DNA of 64,000 nucleotides, taken from assembly GCF_905475465.1 (NCBI RefSeq), contig NC_062240.1:5471001-5535000 (forward strand), written 5' to 3'. The notes under the pieces are model-generated. The model searched no databases. It saw only the letters and a program-made list of their open reading frames with translations, and was not told the origin of the DNA. The DNA comes from Pieris napi (lineage: Eukaryota > Arthropoda > Insecta > Lepidoptera > Pieridae). Shown here piece after piece: positions 1 to 11,225 of the stretch; the first letter of the stretch is position 1, and every line of letters starts with the position of its first letter. Made by a program: the position numbers and the translations under genes.

Positions 1-66
1 TTGGCTTCAAATGTGCGATGATTGCTAACGTTTTGTTTGCGTATAACTAAAATATATATATATATA

Positions 67-348
67 CTAGCAGACCGGCCAAGCGTTGCTGTGGCTAAGG
101 TTTTTGGGACCACCATGCTTTTTTGATGGTTATGCCATTAAATTGTAGCTTATGTGAAACGTTGGTACTTTCAACACAGCGCCATCTGTTAGAATTGTGA
201 CTATCAAATAATAAACAAATATTTTGTTATAAATTAATATTACGGGTAAAAATTAAGATGTGTGTAAATTTGATTGATATCGGTTCGGTAGTTTAGGAGT
301 CCATAGCGGACAAACAACGTGACACGTAATTTATATATATTAAGAAGA
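67..348 (-). mobile_element. Non-autonomous Helitron
   Basis: Read on the minus strand the element starts with TC after an A, and ends with CTAG before a T, the A|T insertion pattern of canonical Helitrons. Ten or so bases before CTAG is a short stem (GCCA...TGGC). It carries no coding capacity, so it would need a Rep/helicase supplied from elsewhere. It contains an AGATGGCGCT motif on the minus strand (178-187). The exact TC start is chosen from two nearby options, so the 5' end may be off by a few bases. Confidence 0.7.
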
Positions 349-720
349 TGTAACTTAACTAATGTTAGAATACATCATAAAATCATTTCAAAGCATATAA
401 AATGTAATTAAATATGGTCATGTTAAATTGTAGTAAACAAAAGGCCGTCGAAGCCTTTCCGCTCTTATATTTATTGCAAATTATTACCGATATCGAACCA
501 TCGCCACCTTCCGATAATGGACTTCATACGAACAGAATTAATATGGATAAGACAATATTAAATATATTTAAACCGTAAATCTATATAATTTTCATATCTA
601 GTTCATGAAGTCTAGCAAGACATCTAATTCGTAATCTCTTAAATCCAGATGACAGGTAAATACAGAATATAAATATGTAACACTTTGTTGTATAAATCAG
701 TACAAGTTATAATAAATAAA
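349..720. other. AT-rich stretch, nothing recognised
   Basis: Stop codons are frequent in all frames and no repeat family seen elsewhere in the window matches here. Confidence 0.5.
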
Positions 721-721
721 A

Positions 722-775
722 AGTTAGGAGGGCAACGGGCGGCCTTATCGCTTTGTTCCAGTCAACCTATTACGG
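722..775 (-). repeat. Fragment of the GATCGCT-hairpin repeat
   Basis: On the minus strand this reads GCGATAAGGCCGCCCGTTG followed by a CCTCCTAA-type stretch. It matches the better copy at 5645-5755. In that copy the segment is the 3' end of a retroposon with an AAAT-rich tail. Here only the core survives. Confidence 0.5.
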
Positions 776-857
776 AAAAACTAAATGAAATAAGGCAAGA
801 AATGCAAAACGAAAGATATATTATTATCTTAAAAATAAAATAATAAAACAAAACAAT

Positions 858-1100
858 TTAACACATGAATCATTCTAAATTATATTAGGGATACGATGTG
901 GACAAGTAATGCTTTTAGAGTAGACATTTAAAGGAAGATAGAGAAGGAGCTATGCGAATAGAGATAGAAAGTGAATTAAAGAGAAGATACCGTATAGAAT
1001 TCGCCAAGAAAGGAAGAGTTATGTTGGAGGATTTCAAGAGTGTATGTCTCGGAAGGGCGTAGGATATTGCAATGAAAAGTCGTGAATTTAAAATCGTAAA
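858..1100 (+). repeat. Unclassified retroposon family, copy 1 (truncated)
   Basis: Shares GGGATACGATGTGGACAAG, the AATTCGCCAAGAAAGGAAGA block and a CTCGGAAG...GCGTAGG block with the copies at 48052-48431 and 49267-49640. The 3' part (the GATAAGAG...GGATTGAAGAG segment) is absent, so this copy is truncated or decayed. One frame is open for about 40 codons but the frame is broken in the other copies, so coding is not supported. Confidence 0.6.
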
Positions 1101-2019
1101 TTAAAATTTTATAAATAAATAAGTAAACAATTTAATATGTATAATGGTAACTCTTAGTTAGGTGGTAGGTTAGAAGTGGAAAGTGTTTGATTATTCTCAA
1201 GTTTCGGATTTAAAAAAATGTTCAAAACGGTAGAATTGGATAGTAAAATATATAATATAAATTCCATAATAACAATTCGTTTAATTATATGACGTCACAT
1301 CCCCCTTTCGACAGCCTGCCTCGATATTGACAAAGCCGGTATCGTTGATACGACCTGATTTATAAGCCATTATACTTCCCCTTAACTGATCCTAGCGATA
1401 TTAAAAATTTGAATTTGGAACATTTTTGATTATTATCTTTGGTTTTGGATCTTTTAAAAATGTTGAATCTTTTTAATGCCGAAACTGAGCGATTACAAGA
1501 AGGGGATCCTTGGTTCGACTCCGGAAAAAGCTAGAAGCAATAAATGGTTTTTGTTACATCTTTATATATATTGGAAGTTGTATATTTTATTTGTAACTAA
1601 ATGATTAAAGAATTAATTGACCGCGAAAAATGTGTCTTGTTTCACTGGGACAAAATGACTTAGCTATGACAATAAATCGGGAAAAATTATAATTGTAAAA
1701 TTCAATGTTTCATTCGTACTTATAAAAATATTGTTTTGCATTTCAATTCTAAGAAGCTGATTAACTAATGCATCGTCCCACTATTTATATAAACATATAA
1801 TATGTCATGGCGCAATATTATGATAAGCATATTAAGAAAGTCTTGTTCGCGGGTGGTCTAAAAAACTTATAAACAAATTTTACTTACTGCTTATCTTTTA
1901 TTATATCGTTATAAATTTAAGTCATGATCCCGAATATGGATAAAAATTCATGTCAATAAAATTCATTATCAGACTTAAACCTCTGCAAAGTACCACTCCG
2001 AAGAGATTCCAATCATATC
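1101..2019. other. Intergenic or intronic, one CRE-like site
   Basis: Contains a perfect CRE-type palindrome TGACGTCA at 1290-1297 beside a short less AT-rich patch (1290-1350). A tRNA-box-B-like GGTTCGACTCC at 1511 has no convincing A box. No gene is visible. Confidence 0.4.
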
Positions 2020-2366
2020 CCCAAGCAGACGCTTGGAACCCACAAGGAAAGTAGAAGCGTGGTCGTCCCAATCAAACCTAAAATACCATCCGTATCACCT
2101 CGACGTCCGTCGTTCCACAACTGAGCGTTTTCTAAGGCAGTTGCCGCGCACCACCACTATGTGGAACCAGCTGCCCACTGAAGTATTTCCGAACCAATAC
2201 GACTTAGGGTCCTTCAAGAAAAGAGCGTACCAATTCTTGAAAGGCCGGCAACGCACTTGCGAGCCTTCTGGCATTGTGAGTGTCCATGGGTATCACTTAA
2301 CATCAGGTGAGCCTCCTGCCCGTTTGTCTCCTATTACATTTAAAAAAAAACCTTTCGTACAGTTGC
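2020..2366 (+). mobile_element. LINE 3' end with ORF2 C-terminus remnant
   Basis: Translates to a typical end of a lepidopteran LINE reverse-transcriptase ORF: residues like TMWNQLPTEVFP, then a FKKRAYQFLKGRQR block and a short basic tail, ending in an A-rich run. The coding remnant lies in the frame opening at 2033. The RT domain itself is missing, so this is a 5'-truncated insertion. The same 3' end recurs at 10311, 27415 and 52428, and in weaker form at 2484 and 45020. Confidence 0.75.
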
Positions 2367-2483
2367 AAATGAGGCGAAGAGAGAAAGACTTGGAGCAAGG
2401 TGAAATACGAGGCCTAAGACCGAATGCTATGGAGGGGTTATATTAAGTCAATCCTCTGTAAATCCTATCTGCTAGTAGACTAG

Positions 2484-2600
2484 CACCACCATTATGTGGA
2501 ACCAGCTGTCAGTCAAGGTATTTCCTAGCATTCAAAAAGAAGGCGGTGGTGACTCATCAAATGAGGCTCCAGCCTTTTTGTCTCCTATTTCATAAACAAA
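2484..2600 (+). mobile_element. Decayed second copy of the same LINE tail
   Basis: Has ATTATGTGGAACCAGCTG, then the AAGAAG block and GAGGCTCCAGCC...TTTTGTCTCCTATT before an A-rich run, in the same order as the copy just upstream but with internal deletions. It ends at an A-rich tail near 2600. Confidence 0.6.
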
Positions 2601-2752
2601 AAACAAGAGGAAAAGTAGAAGAGGGCGCCGTAGAAAAGGTGGATAGATGATAGAAGAAGTGTTAGCAGAAAGCGGATGGAGAACCATGGAAAAGTTGGAG
2701 GAAACCTTTTTTCATAAAGAGGTTCCGATCACTGGTACTGAAGTAAGTTAGA
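2600..2752 (+). pseudogene. LINE ORF2 C-terminal remnant, frameshifted
   Basis: One frame reads KRWIDD and, after a frame change, SGWRTMEKLEE then a PITG-like end. This matches the terminal pattern (R-W-[IV]-D-D, then a W-containing block) common at the end of lepidopteran LINE polyproteins. It differs from the LINE family immediately upstream, so two LINE types sit back to back. Confidence 0.5.
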
Positions 2753-3800
2753 ATATATAACAAATTCAAACTGTAAATTGTCAACGTTTGTATAAATTAG
2801 AAATAAAAATATATTCTAATTTATAGGACTTTCGCTAATAATAAAGAAGTTTAGGGCTTTCGTCGCTCCAAAATCTAAACAATATAAGATTAATCTATGA
2901 AATGGGATACTGATTTCAATAATTTATTGGTATTAACATTGTCTATGATTTTACGAAAACTATGGAATACACAGAATTTTGTATTGATAAAAGTACGTAA
3001 CCGTTTTTTAATTTAAATATTGCTTCACAATTTACATTTTAATAGCAAATATATTACGACTGTTATTGGCAACAGTGTTATCGTCGATGCTTGGCTGATA
3101 GAGCACGCGTTTTGCCTAAATAATTGCCTGATAAGACGCTTGGGTTACGTAACCGCTTTTTATACTAGCTCCGTCCTGTGGCTTTGTTGTGTACTAGGCT
3201 TTCAGATCTGATTTAAAATATTAATTAAGTTAAAGCATAATCTATATTATCTAATTTCACACCCCGTCTTCATACAATACAAGGCAAAACGAAGTATTTA
3301 AAATTCCTCGGTCTTATACAAACTATTTACGTAACTCAGTCATGTATCGTATACCTTCAGATTATAACTCAAATTACCAGCAAATAAGATATATTTAACA
3401 TAACTAAAAATGCTTAAAAATTAATATAAAATCCTCTGGTATCCTTTATTATTTATTTATCCTTTATTAGACATAATGGCTTTGTTATTCCTCTTTTATA
3501 TTAAACATATAATAATGATCAATGCATCTTACAATTTATTATATAGGTATATTTTTTGTTTTTGTTTTAGGTAATTATTTGTTAACTGTGTGCTATGTCT
3601 ATGTTTGAATGTGTATTCCGATTTTGGCTTTTGTGTATAAAGTAGTTGTTTAGATAATATTGTATAATAAGTCGCTATAGGAATACTGATAAGCAAATAA
3701 ATAAATTCTCAAGATTAATTAGTTTGGATTTTTGGAGTTGGATAGATTTACCAAGTAAAGTTGACTAATATAACGCTTCGAATTAATGCGGGTCACAGCT
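2753..3800. other. No gene recognised
   Basis: AT-rich. The short open frame at 3020-3211 starts on a non-ATG codon and has no recognisable motif. No repeat match inside the window was found. Confidence 0.4.
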
Positions 3801-4045
3801 AGTAGTAGGCTTCGGCATGAGACTCTCATCCCTGAACTCACAGGTTGATGTACGGAAGTGCACCAATGGACGGTTCCGTCTATGTGCGCATCTAACACTC
3901 GCACGTACGTTGAAGGAAAAAGGCACCCAAAAATCGACAACATTTGTGAGACAGAAGGTCATCTACTTGTGTATAAAATAAAAATGATCTAAGAAACGAT
4001 TGCGTCCTGAGGCACAGATCCATTTATGGGTTGTAGCTCCACTGG
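3801..4045 (+). repeat. tRNA-derived SINE, degenerate
   Basis: Keeps the family order: tRNA-like head (GAGACTCTCATCCCTGA), CACCAATGGAC, CTATGTGCGCATCTAAC, a GAAGGAAAA block, a decayed middle and the end GGTTGTAGCTCCACTG. Box B is damaged by changes around 3862, so it is unlikely to be transcribed by Pol III. Confidence 0.7.
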
Positions 4046-5644
4046 ACTATTATTATTCACACTAGTGTAAGGTTCGATTAATAAATAGTGATGATTTAAA
4101 AATATTATCGGTTTAAAATATGCGTCAATCAAGAATCAATTCTAACCGTGCATTGCTTATAGCAAATAAGGCACGCATAATTTGTAATTATTGAACACGT
4201 CCAAATTCAGTAACTGTGTAAACCTATAATTTTAATTGCCTTTTCCTTAACGCATTGTTTAACATTATAAGTTATATAATAGGAAATTTAATGTGATAAC
4301 AATCAGTCTAACAACGTAGTTGAAACTACAAACCCGCTGAACCGTGATAATTAATAACTAATGTATTAATTCAAATAATTACACTTATCAATACAATAAT
4401 GCACACCTCATCAAATTCACCTGTAGTGGTACATGAAGAGGCTGTATCGCTGGTTTAATGGCGCGAGAACCACAGATAACACCCTCCCTCTCACACCACC
4501 CCACCCCCGGGAATCAGATCAGTGTAATTGTCTGGTAATAGATACAAAGTTTTATCAGTTAGGTAGAATTTTTGCTTTTTACGAGAAATCTGGGTTGTAT
4601 TAAGTATTATTTGAATGGTATTAATACGTATGTCGGGGTAATTTAAATGTCAAATCTATAGTTATGTGTAAATTTAGTTGCTAAACGCCTGACTTCCCTT
4701 ATTAATATCTAATGAACAAAATTAATATGCCAACGCCTTTTTGACCAACTCCAAAAAATTAAATAATCCTGATTTCGTTGGGCAAATATGTATAAATATT
4801 TTAAGTTGATGAATGAGTACATTGTTTTTAGAAATTAATAACAAAATTACTATAGGCACTCTATTTTAATATAAAATATTTTTATTTCTTTTAAACAGTG
4901 CTATTGCTATGTTGATAGGCAGGCTGATGGCATTAAAATTTTTGATAATACTAGAAACGTTTAGAAATATGTTTTTTAAATGTTCCAGATTTTATTATTT
5001 TTTAATCACATTGCGTAGGATACGATTTACAAGATAAATAAATAGCACTTAGCTATTGTATAATATATGTACAGTTTTATTACAAATAGTAAAGTATTAT
5101 TATGTTCTATAATTTGGTTTATGCTAACATTAACAATTTATGCATCAACACAATAACATCAAAAACATTCAGAAGTACAGACATAAAATTTGTCGTTGTT
5201 TTCGAAACAGTAACGAGAAAATTGTCGTGCCGTTTGGCATCGTGGAAATGTATCAGGGCGTAAGGCTGCGCGGCGAGATAGCGAACCTTTGTTCTGATCC
5301 GATATCGCGCCTCGCGGGATCATACTAAATTATTTATCCTTTTTGCTGATACGGAAGTGTGAACTGTGGATGTGACAAGTATTATATGAGTTCGAGTTAT
5401 CCATACCATTTTTGGCCATTTTGTAGTTTCCTGCGGTTAGTGGCTATTTCCAAGTTGTTATGGACAATATATGCATATTTTTAAAGGAATCATTTAAGGT
5501 ACATTGTAATATGTCTGTTACTACTTTTTTTAAATTTGAGCAATAATACAGTATTCTAATTAAAAATCTTAATTTATTCACTGAAAAAAAATAAAAAAAA
5601 ACCTTCAACTTATTTGTTGCTGAACAAATCCTGTCCGTTAGTAT
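4046..5644. other. Non-coding, possible regulatory patches
   Basis: At 4350-4560 homeodomain-type ATTA motifs lie close to CACCTG, an AACCACA Runt-type site and GATA motifs, followed by a C-rich run (CCACCCCACCCCCGGG). At 5255-5330 there is a CpG-rich patch (GCGCGGCGAGATAGCG, ATATCGCGCCTCGCGGG). No gene is visible. Confidence 0.35.
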
Positions 5645-5755
5645 AAAGAGATCGCTTATTAGCGATAAGGCCGCCCGTTGCATCCCTTATAATTTTTATG
5701 TATTGTGTTTCTTTTTTTGCAACGAAGTGTAAATAAATAAATAAAAAAAAAAATA
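5645..5755 (+). repeat. GATCGCT-hairpin retroposon tail
   Basis: AGATCGCT-TATT-AGCGATAAGG forms a 6-bp hairpin, followed by GGCCGCCCGTTGCATCC, a T-rich stretch, AACGAAGTGTAAATAAATA and an A-rich tail. The AAAT tail marks it as the 3' end of a LINE or SINE. Other copies are at 722, 20390, 27105 and 49170. Confidence 0.65.
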
Positions 5756-6836
5756 AAGATTAGATTGAATAACTTTGAAAGAATATTTGTTAAATATTTT
5801 TATTATAGCCTGCCAACTCCATATTTCTGTGAATGATGTGATGCGGTATCCTATAACGATAACAGGTGAAACGCGAAATATTTTATTCAAGATTAAACTG
5901 AAAAGGGCTAACAGATTGATCATGCGCTGACGTTATCCGTTCCTTTCAGCTTCTTAGATATTTTCATTACGAAGGCTTTCCATATGAATAAAATCCAAAT
6001 TGTATTTTTATATATAAACTACAATGATTATGGATTATAAGTAAAATCTTTGAGTGAGGCTTAAATAAAAATTATTAGCAGATTTTATCACGAATTGATT
6101 ACTTAATTAGTTCGAGTGTTCGATGCATTAAAACAGTAATCATTGTGTAAAATATAAATGTTAATAAATTCGTGATAAAATCAATATTTTGATAACTTTC
6201 CTACTGTATGTATGTGTTATTATAAAAATATGTCCTAGTATTTGTTGTGCCTGGTTTCGGTGTTTTAGAAGCTGCACTTGAAATAATCTACACTGTAGGT
6301 TTACATTACATATATAGAAATATTATATTTAGCTTACAAAAATCTGTACTATGTTACTATTTGGTATAGTGGTGATATACAGTAGATATATACTCTTTCT
6401 CCTATTAAATATGGTTAAGTTTTGATGTACGTTTAAAATACTACGTAAAGTTTACCATCCTTTTCATAACTTTTAGTTTAACTTAAATATTCGGAGGATA
6501 AATATAACTTCAATAATTGTAAAATTTATTATAATTGAAAACATGGTATTAAAAAAAATATGTTAATAATGAAAAATTATGCCTTTTGAATTTATTACAA
6601 TTAAAGATTTTGTAGTTGACAGAGCTTTATCAACTTCGGTGTATACGAATTAGATATAACAACATTATTCAGCGCTGAACATTCCGAATTGCTTGAAAAT
6701 TTCCTCTAACGGTTTATGAGCTCACGGCTAGGATCGAACTTATTCACAGAACTGAATTTTACGATAATCCAAGAACGTAAAACGATAATCTCGTCATTCA
6801 AAAATCCGGTCGAGTGATTTTAAAAACATCCTATTC
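5756..6836. other. AT-rich, one spaced inverted repeat
   Basis: A perfect 16-bp inverted repeat, GATTTTATCACGAATT at 6081-6096 and its complement at 6167-6182, encloses 70 bp. It could be a tiny decayed foldback element. Nothing else stands out. Confidence 0.4.
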
Positions 6837-6952
6837 AGTGAAGGTGCCGCGATAGCGTTTATCGTCACACGCAATTTGGCTGCTCGCCTCCAGCCGTTCG
6901 AACTAACGACCGACTACGTCACTGATATCACTGGTCATGGCGCTACAGAATA
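6837..6952 (+). promoter_or_regulatory. Possible promoter and first exon
   Basis: An initiator-like TTCAGTG surrounds 6837. It is followed by about 100 bp that are clearly less AT-rich and carry several CpGs and GATA motifs. An ATG at 6938 is in good context (G at -3, G at +4) and opens M-A-L-Q-N before a strong donor, AATAG|GTATGT, at 6952/6953. No TATA box and no clear DPE were seen. This could be a first exon with a short coding start, or just a regulatory patch. Nothing downstream identifies an acceptor. Confidence 0.25.
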
Positions 6953-8377
6953 GGTATGTTTTTGTTTGTTTGAGATATGACGGCTTTTTCTGCCTGCGTT
7001 TGACTTTATTTCTAAAAGCTGAATTGTATACGAACCAATCAAACTGGATCGAAGGCAAACTTTTTAACTAAATTACAGAAGCATAGATAATGTGTACCTT
7101 AATAGATATAATCATAGACAATGGGTTGTAATATTCTTTAGTTGATATTAGACTGATTAAAAAAAGAACGAAGACGTAATACTAATTCTGATTTCTTAAC
7201 AATTACTACAGCCATATTATTGTATTATCAACTTTATTCCAAAGTGTTAAGCAGTATTTATGCTTACGTAATTTCGAAGGGGGTTGCCTGTTGCGCACGG
7301 ATATTGCTCCACTCTATCGCCCTGACTGACGGCAATCACCCTTTAAGGCTGTCATTTAGTGAATTACTCCGAGATTTGCTGTAATTAAACCTTTTTTGAG
7401 CTGTAAAATTTGGGATTTTACAGTTTTCTTTTGGTTTTATAATGGATGTAATGATATTTGCTCCCGTAGGCTGTGCGTAGCATTGTAGCAATTTTCGTAG
7501 AGGTTTCGTAGACTTAAATTGCATAAATACGATTTCTATACTTTAATAAAAAAAAATGATATTAATTAAAACCATTAAGTAATATATATCTTTAATACAA
7601 CCTTACGGTTGTTATGTTTTACGACTTACACTTATCTTTACTTATTTACTTTTTCTATATCGCGTCAATGACTTAATGCTTAGCGCTCGAAGCTCTGTGT
7701 TCAAGATCAATTAAACGAACCGAAATTTTGCTTGTCCCAAGGTAATGATCCATCAATACTTCAAACATATACTTTACGTTTTAAGCTTAGATTTTAAGAC
7801 ATCAAATAGAGGGACAGGAATTTATTAACTACACAATGTGTGAAGTCACATAAAAAATTGCATTCTTAAAAATACGTAATTTATTGACAATTGACATAAG
7901 ACTATAATAAGCCGTTTAATTATGAAAAGTATATCTATATCAAGCTCATATATCATACACGAATGGCGGTGGATTAAAAACAAAACACACCCTCACTCAT
8001 GACATAGAATAATTAATTTTCTTAACAAAAATAACGTTATCGCTGTTATCAGGGAGTCACAGGCGCACCTTGCACGATATCATCTTTTAATTAATCCCTA
8101 GTAGGTAAAAATACCAACCCTCGTCACGCCCGTAATTAATAAGCATGTGGTAATTAGAGATTTATGTACTTTGTACTTTTTGTTCATAAAAAACTTCATT
8201 AATATAGAATCTCCATATTTGTTCTTCGATTCAATACACAACCATTCGCGAGTCTATGTCTATGAAAACATTTTTGACAGTTCGTTCGTGGGATAATGTC
8301 AGGTATGATTATTTATAGTTGTTTTTTTTAACGAAATTTTGTACTCGAGACGTAACTTCCTGGAACAATATGTGAAA
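6953..8377. other. Non-coding, regulatory-looking patch near 8.03-8.16 kb
   Basis: At 8028-8160 GATA sites (CGTTATCGCTGTTATCAG), TTAATTAATCCC and GTAATTAATAAG homeodomain-type motifs cluster. The rest is AT-rich with no recognised gene or repeat. Confidence 0.35.
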
Positions 8378-8490
8378 CACTAAATTTTTCATACAAAATA
8401 TCGTTATTTTTCTATCTCGATACAAATAGGTATATATAGGTATAGGTATATTATAGAAAAATAACGATATTTTGTATGGAAAATTTAGTG
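8378..8490. repeat. 113-bp near-perfect hairpin
   Basis: The arms 8378-8415 and 8453-8490 are 38 bp each and complementary at 37 positions, around a 37-bp AT-rich loop (GGTATATATAGGTATAGG). The single mismatch indicates a young or conserved structure. It could be a foldback mini-transposon or the source of a long hairpin RNA. No convincing target-site duplication is visible. Confidence 0.85.
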
Positions 8491-9799
8491 GTATTCCGAA
8501 CTATGAAATCATGAAAGTGATTGTTTAGCAAAACTAAATATATAAATTTTTTGGTGTAATACTTTGAAAATTACATACAATTACACAAGTCAATACATAG
8601 AGTATAAGTGTACATATAGAGTCTGATCTAAAATTTTCAAATACTTATAGAATTTTTCGTCAAACAATTTATATGACCAAGGACTTCACTTATAACTCAG
8701 GATGCTCTTTATCTAAACTATCACTCTCTTATCTAAGGCAGAAAGGTGACGCCTCATGGGCACATTATCAACAAAGGAAGCGAAGATCGTGGAAATACCT
8801 AAATATGCGAAAAGTGTCTTTATATATAATAAAATCTATTATAAAATGTTAATCTATATCACGTGATGTCATTTTGGTACGGGATATTACGGGATATTGT
8901 GCCGCGGACACACTTTTATTACTGCAAACTTTTCAAAACAATCAGTTGTCCATAATTACTAAGGAAAATAAATTTTAATATCCGAGAAAGGTAACCAGCC
9001 TCTTAAGCATTTCCTTCCACCTTACCGAGGAAGGGTACTCGGTGCCTACTCTTTATACGGCGTGTATGTAATTGTAAAACAAGATGGCGTTAGATATATC
9101 TTGTCTTCTTTTCTTATTGCATCGTATTCGTCTTAGCTTCCAAATTAATCTAGCACATTTAAATCTATTTAAATTATCTTTGTTTGTTGACTAAACTCGA
9201 TTTATTTTTCATATATTTAAGCCATATGCATATTAGTTTTTAATCTGTACTTTATTACATTTACGTGTTTGTAAGATCAAGATTACGAAATAAATAACAG
9301 AAAAGCGAGTTTTCTTTCTCATCCATTTTATTACATTTACGTTTTTGTAAGATTTTTTATTCTTATGTTTTAAGTAGCTGTTAACTCACCAATAGATAAA
9401 ATTCGTCCTGTGTATCTCATCTGCTCTCATCATCACGAAGGGGGCTTGGACGCGACGGATGTGTTCAATAATCTTCTATTGTATTCTAAATTAAAAGCTC
9501 TTCTGATCTTTCATATATGTACGAATGTTATAAATGTAAATAAAAGTAGAGTTATGACACAAGAAATAAACAGCCTACGTCATTCTCGCATTCGAGTTTC
9601 GAAATCCTTAAAAACACTCGATAAATATTTGGTCCTCTCGAGAATGGGTTTGTAAATGAGTAGTGATGTGTGCGGACGCCGGATAAGGATGTATTAGCAC
9701 ATTCCCGCCGTATTTATACTTATCCGTAAGTCAGGTTACACCTCTAGGGGTGGGCGTACATCGATAAATCGTTTATACCCAGGTTCAAGGTTGTTTTTT
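8491..9799. other. No gene recognised
   Basis: AT-rich. The open frame at 9410-9655 begins on a non-ATG codon and shows no family motif. TTATTACATTTACGT occurs twice (about 9252 and 9330), the only local repetition noticed. Confidence 0.4.
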
Positions 9800-10163
9800 G
9801 AAGTTATACTTCTTTAGGCGCGTTATGAAAAATCGATGAGAGTGAAATTTTACGATGCGCGCGCTCCGTGACACAAAATTATCAGTATGAAGTTGCCCAC
9901 GGAAGATGCTACGGCATTAGACATAATTTAAAAACAACATTCGAATAATAATACAATTTATTTACACTTAATGTAAGAGAATAATAATAAATATTTATTT
10001 ATTTAATTTTTCAAATGTAAACTGATCTTTATTGACTATAATGACTCCTTTTCCAGTCTTTGATTATTTAATTGTAATTAATTATTTGCATGCAATCATA
10101 ATCTATTTTTAATAATGCCAAAGAAGTATAACTTTTTACGCGCATACATAAGTACACGCACCC
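9800..10163 (+). mobile_element. Helentron/Helitron2-type element, family A
   Basis: Starts after a T run with the palindrome GAAGTTATACTTC and ends with AAGAAGTATAACTTTTTACG, a GTACATAAGTAC-like tip hairpin and CACCC before another T run. The inner body is 85-95% similar by eye to 22681-23045 and 58303-58669. The asymmetric ends (palindrome at the very 5' edge, but about 28 nt inside the 3' edge) match the layout described for Helentron/Helitron2 non-autonomous elements. There is no coding capacity. Confidence 0.75.
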
Positions 10164-10310
10164 TTTTTTTTTTAAACTATAGACGACTGATAAGAGAAAT
10201 TGAATAACTATTGAATTGAAAATGTTAATTAATAAAAGAGATGGCATATAACACATACAATAAATAAGGAAACTTTATTGCATAGCTTGCTTCTATTACC
10301 AAACGAATCC

Positions 10311-10430
10311 TTTTTTTTTTAAAGAACAGGGGGCAAACGGACAGGAGGCTCACCTGATGGTAAGTGATACCGCCGCCCATGGACACTCAATGCCAGAGGG
10401 CTCGCGAGTGCGATGCCGGCCTTTTAAATG
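10311..10430 (-). mobile_element. LINE 3' tail
   Basis: On the minus strand: AAAGGCCGGCATCGCACTC, GAGCCCTCTGGCATTGAG, CCATGGGCGGCGGTATC, CATCAGGTGAGCCTCCTG, CGTTTGCCCCCTGTTC and a poly-A tail. Only the last ~110 bp of the LINE were inserted. This is the same family as 2020-2366. Confidence 0.75.
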
Positions 10431-10802
10431 TAGAGAGTTCCCTTCCTGTTCTATTGTAGCTAATATGTCGCAAAGCTAGCGTATATTATGGTAATCTAAA
10501 AGTCAATTATTTAAGTTTACATTCAGTATATACTAAATTTATTATTAATAAGTACTAAACTATGTGTACATTAATTTAATTATATATCTAGCTTAAATTT
10601 GTATAATACTTATTTATCGATAAGGTATGCCATCACTTGGCTTGCAGAAGGGGGTAATAGCGACGCTTGGCGCTGTGAGATAGCGCGATACGATCGCAGG
10701 GTGGTAGTCCTGATATTACGAATAATAATAATTTTATTATCACGATCAAAGTGATGTGCACATTCATCGATAATATGTTTAGGTTTATGCATCACCTGCA
10801 CG
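10431..10802. other. No gene recognised
   Basis: Contains TATCGATA (10615-10622), a match to the DREF site that is expected by chance about twice in a window this size. Confidence 0.4.
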
Positions 10803-11090
10803 AACAGTTTTGGCCTAGCGACTTCAGCGTGCGACTCTCATCCCTGAGGTCGTACGTTCGATCCCCGGTTGTGCACCAATGGATTTTCTGTCTATGTGCG
10901 TATTTAACATTTACTCGAACGGTGAAGGAAAACATGGACAACAGGGAAACCGGCTTGCTTTAGACTCAAAAAGTCGACAGCGTGTGTCAGGCACAGGAGG
11001 CCGATAAGCTACTTGCCTATTATATTGACAAATATTCATTAAACAAATACATAAATCTGAGGCCCAGACATAAAAAGGCTGTTGTAGGTA
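10803..11090 (+). repeat. tRNA-derived SINE, nearly full length
   Basis: The best-preserved copy here. The tRNA-like head has an A-box-like TGGCCTAGCGACTTCAG and box B GTTCGATCCCC, then TGCACCAATGGA, TCTATGTGCGTATTTAAC, GGTGAAGGAAAACA, CTCAAAAAGTCGACAG, GTGTCAGGCACAGGAGGC, and an end AAAAAGGCTGTTGTAGG. Full copies end in GTTGTAGCGCCACTG. Confidence 0.85.
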
Positions 11091-11096
11091 CATATC

Positions 11097-11225
11097 CTTA
11101 CTTTCACACCATCACACAACACAACCGACTTAGGTATTACTTAGTTAAATTTATTTAATAATTAATTATTAACTTCTTCCTTTCGTAAATGTTTGTACCA
11201 TTTTGTATATATTATGTATTACATC
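11097..11225 (+). repeat. Dispersed repeat, pair with 21186-21320
   Basis: Both copies run CTTTCACACCAT, an ACAA-rich stretch, CCGA-T...GGTAT, a T-rich stretch, CTTTCGTA-ATGTTTG and TTTTGT-TATATA. The identity of the parent element is unknown. It may be a retroposon 3' end. Confidence 0.5.

Noticed and set aside
1290..1297. Isolated CRE TGACGTCA as a promoter
   Set aside because: Only one site, no initiator or exon evidence; mentioned in the interval note only.
1490..1530. tRNA box-B-like GGTTCGACTCC
   Set aside because: No A box at proper distance and no acceptor stem; treated as chance or an unrecognisable SINE relic.
10615..10622. TATCGATA (DREF-type) sites, also at 16288 and 50767
   Set aside because: About two are expected by chance in an AT-rich window of this size; no promoter context.
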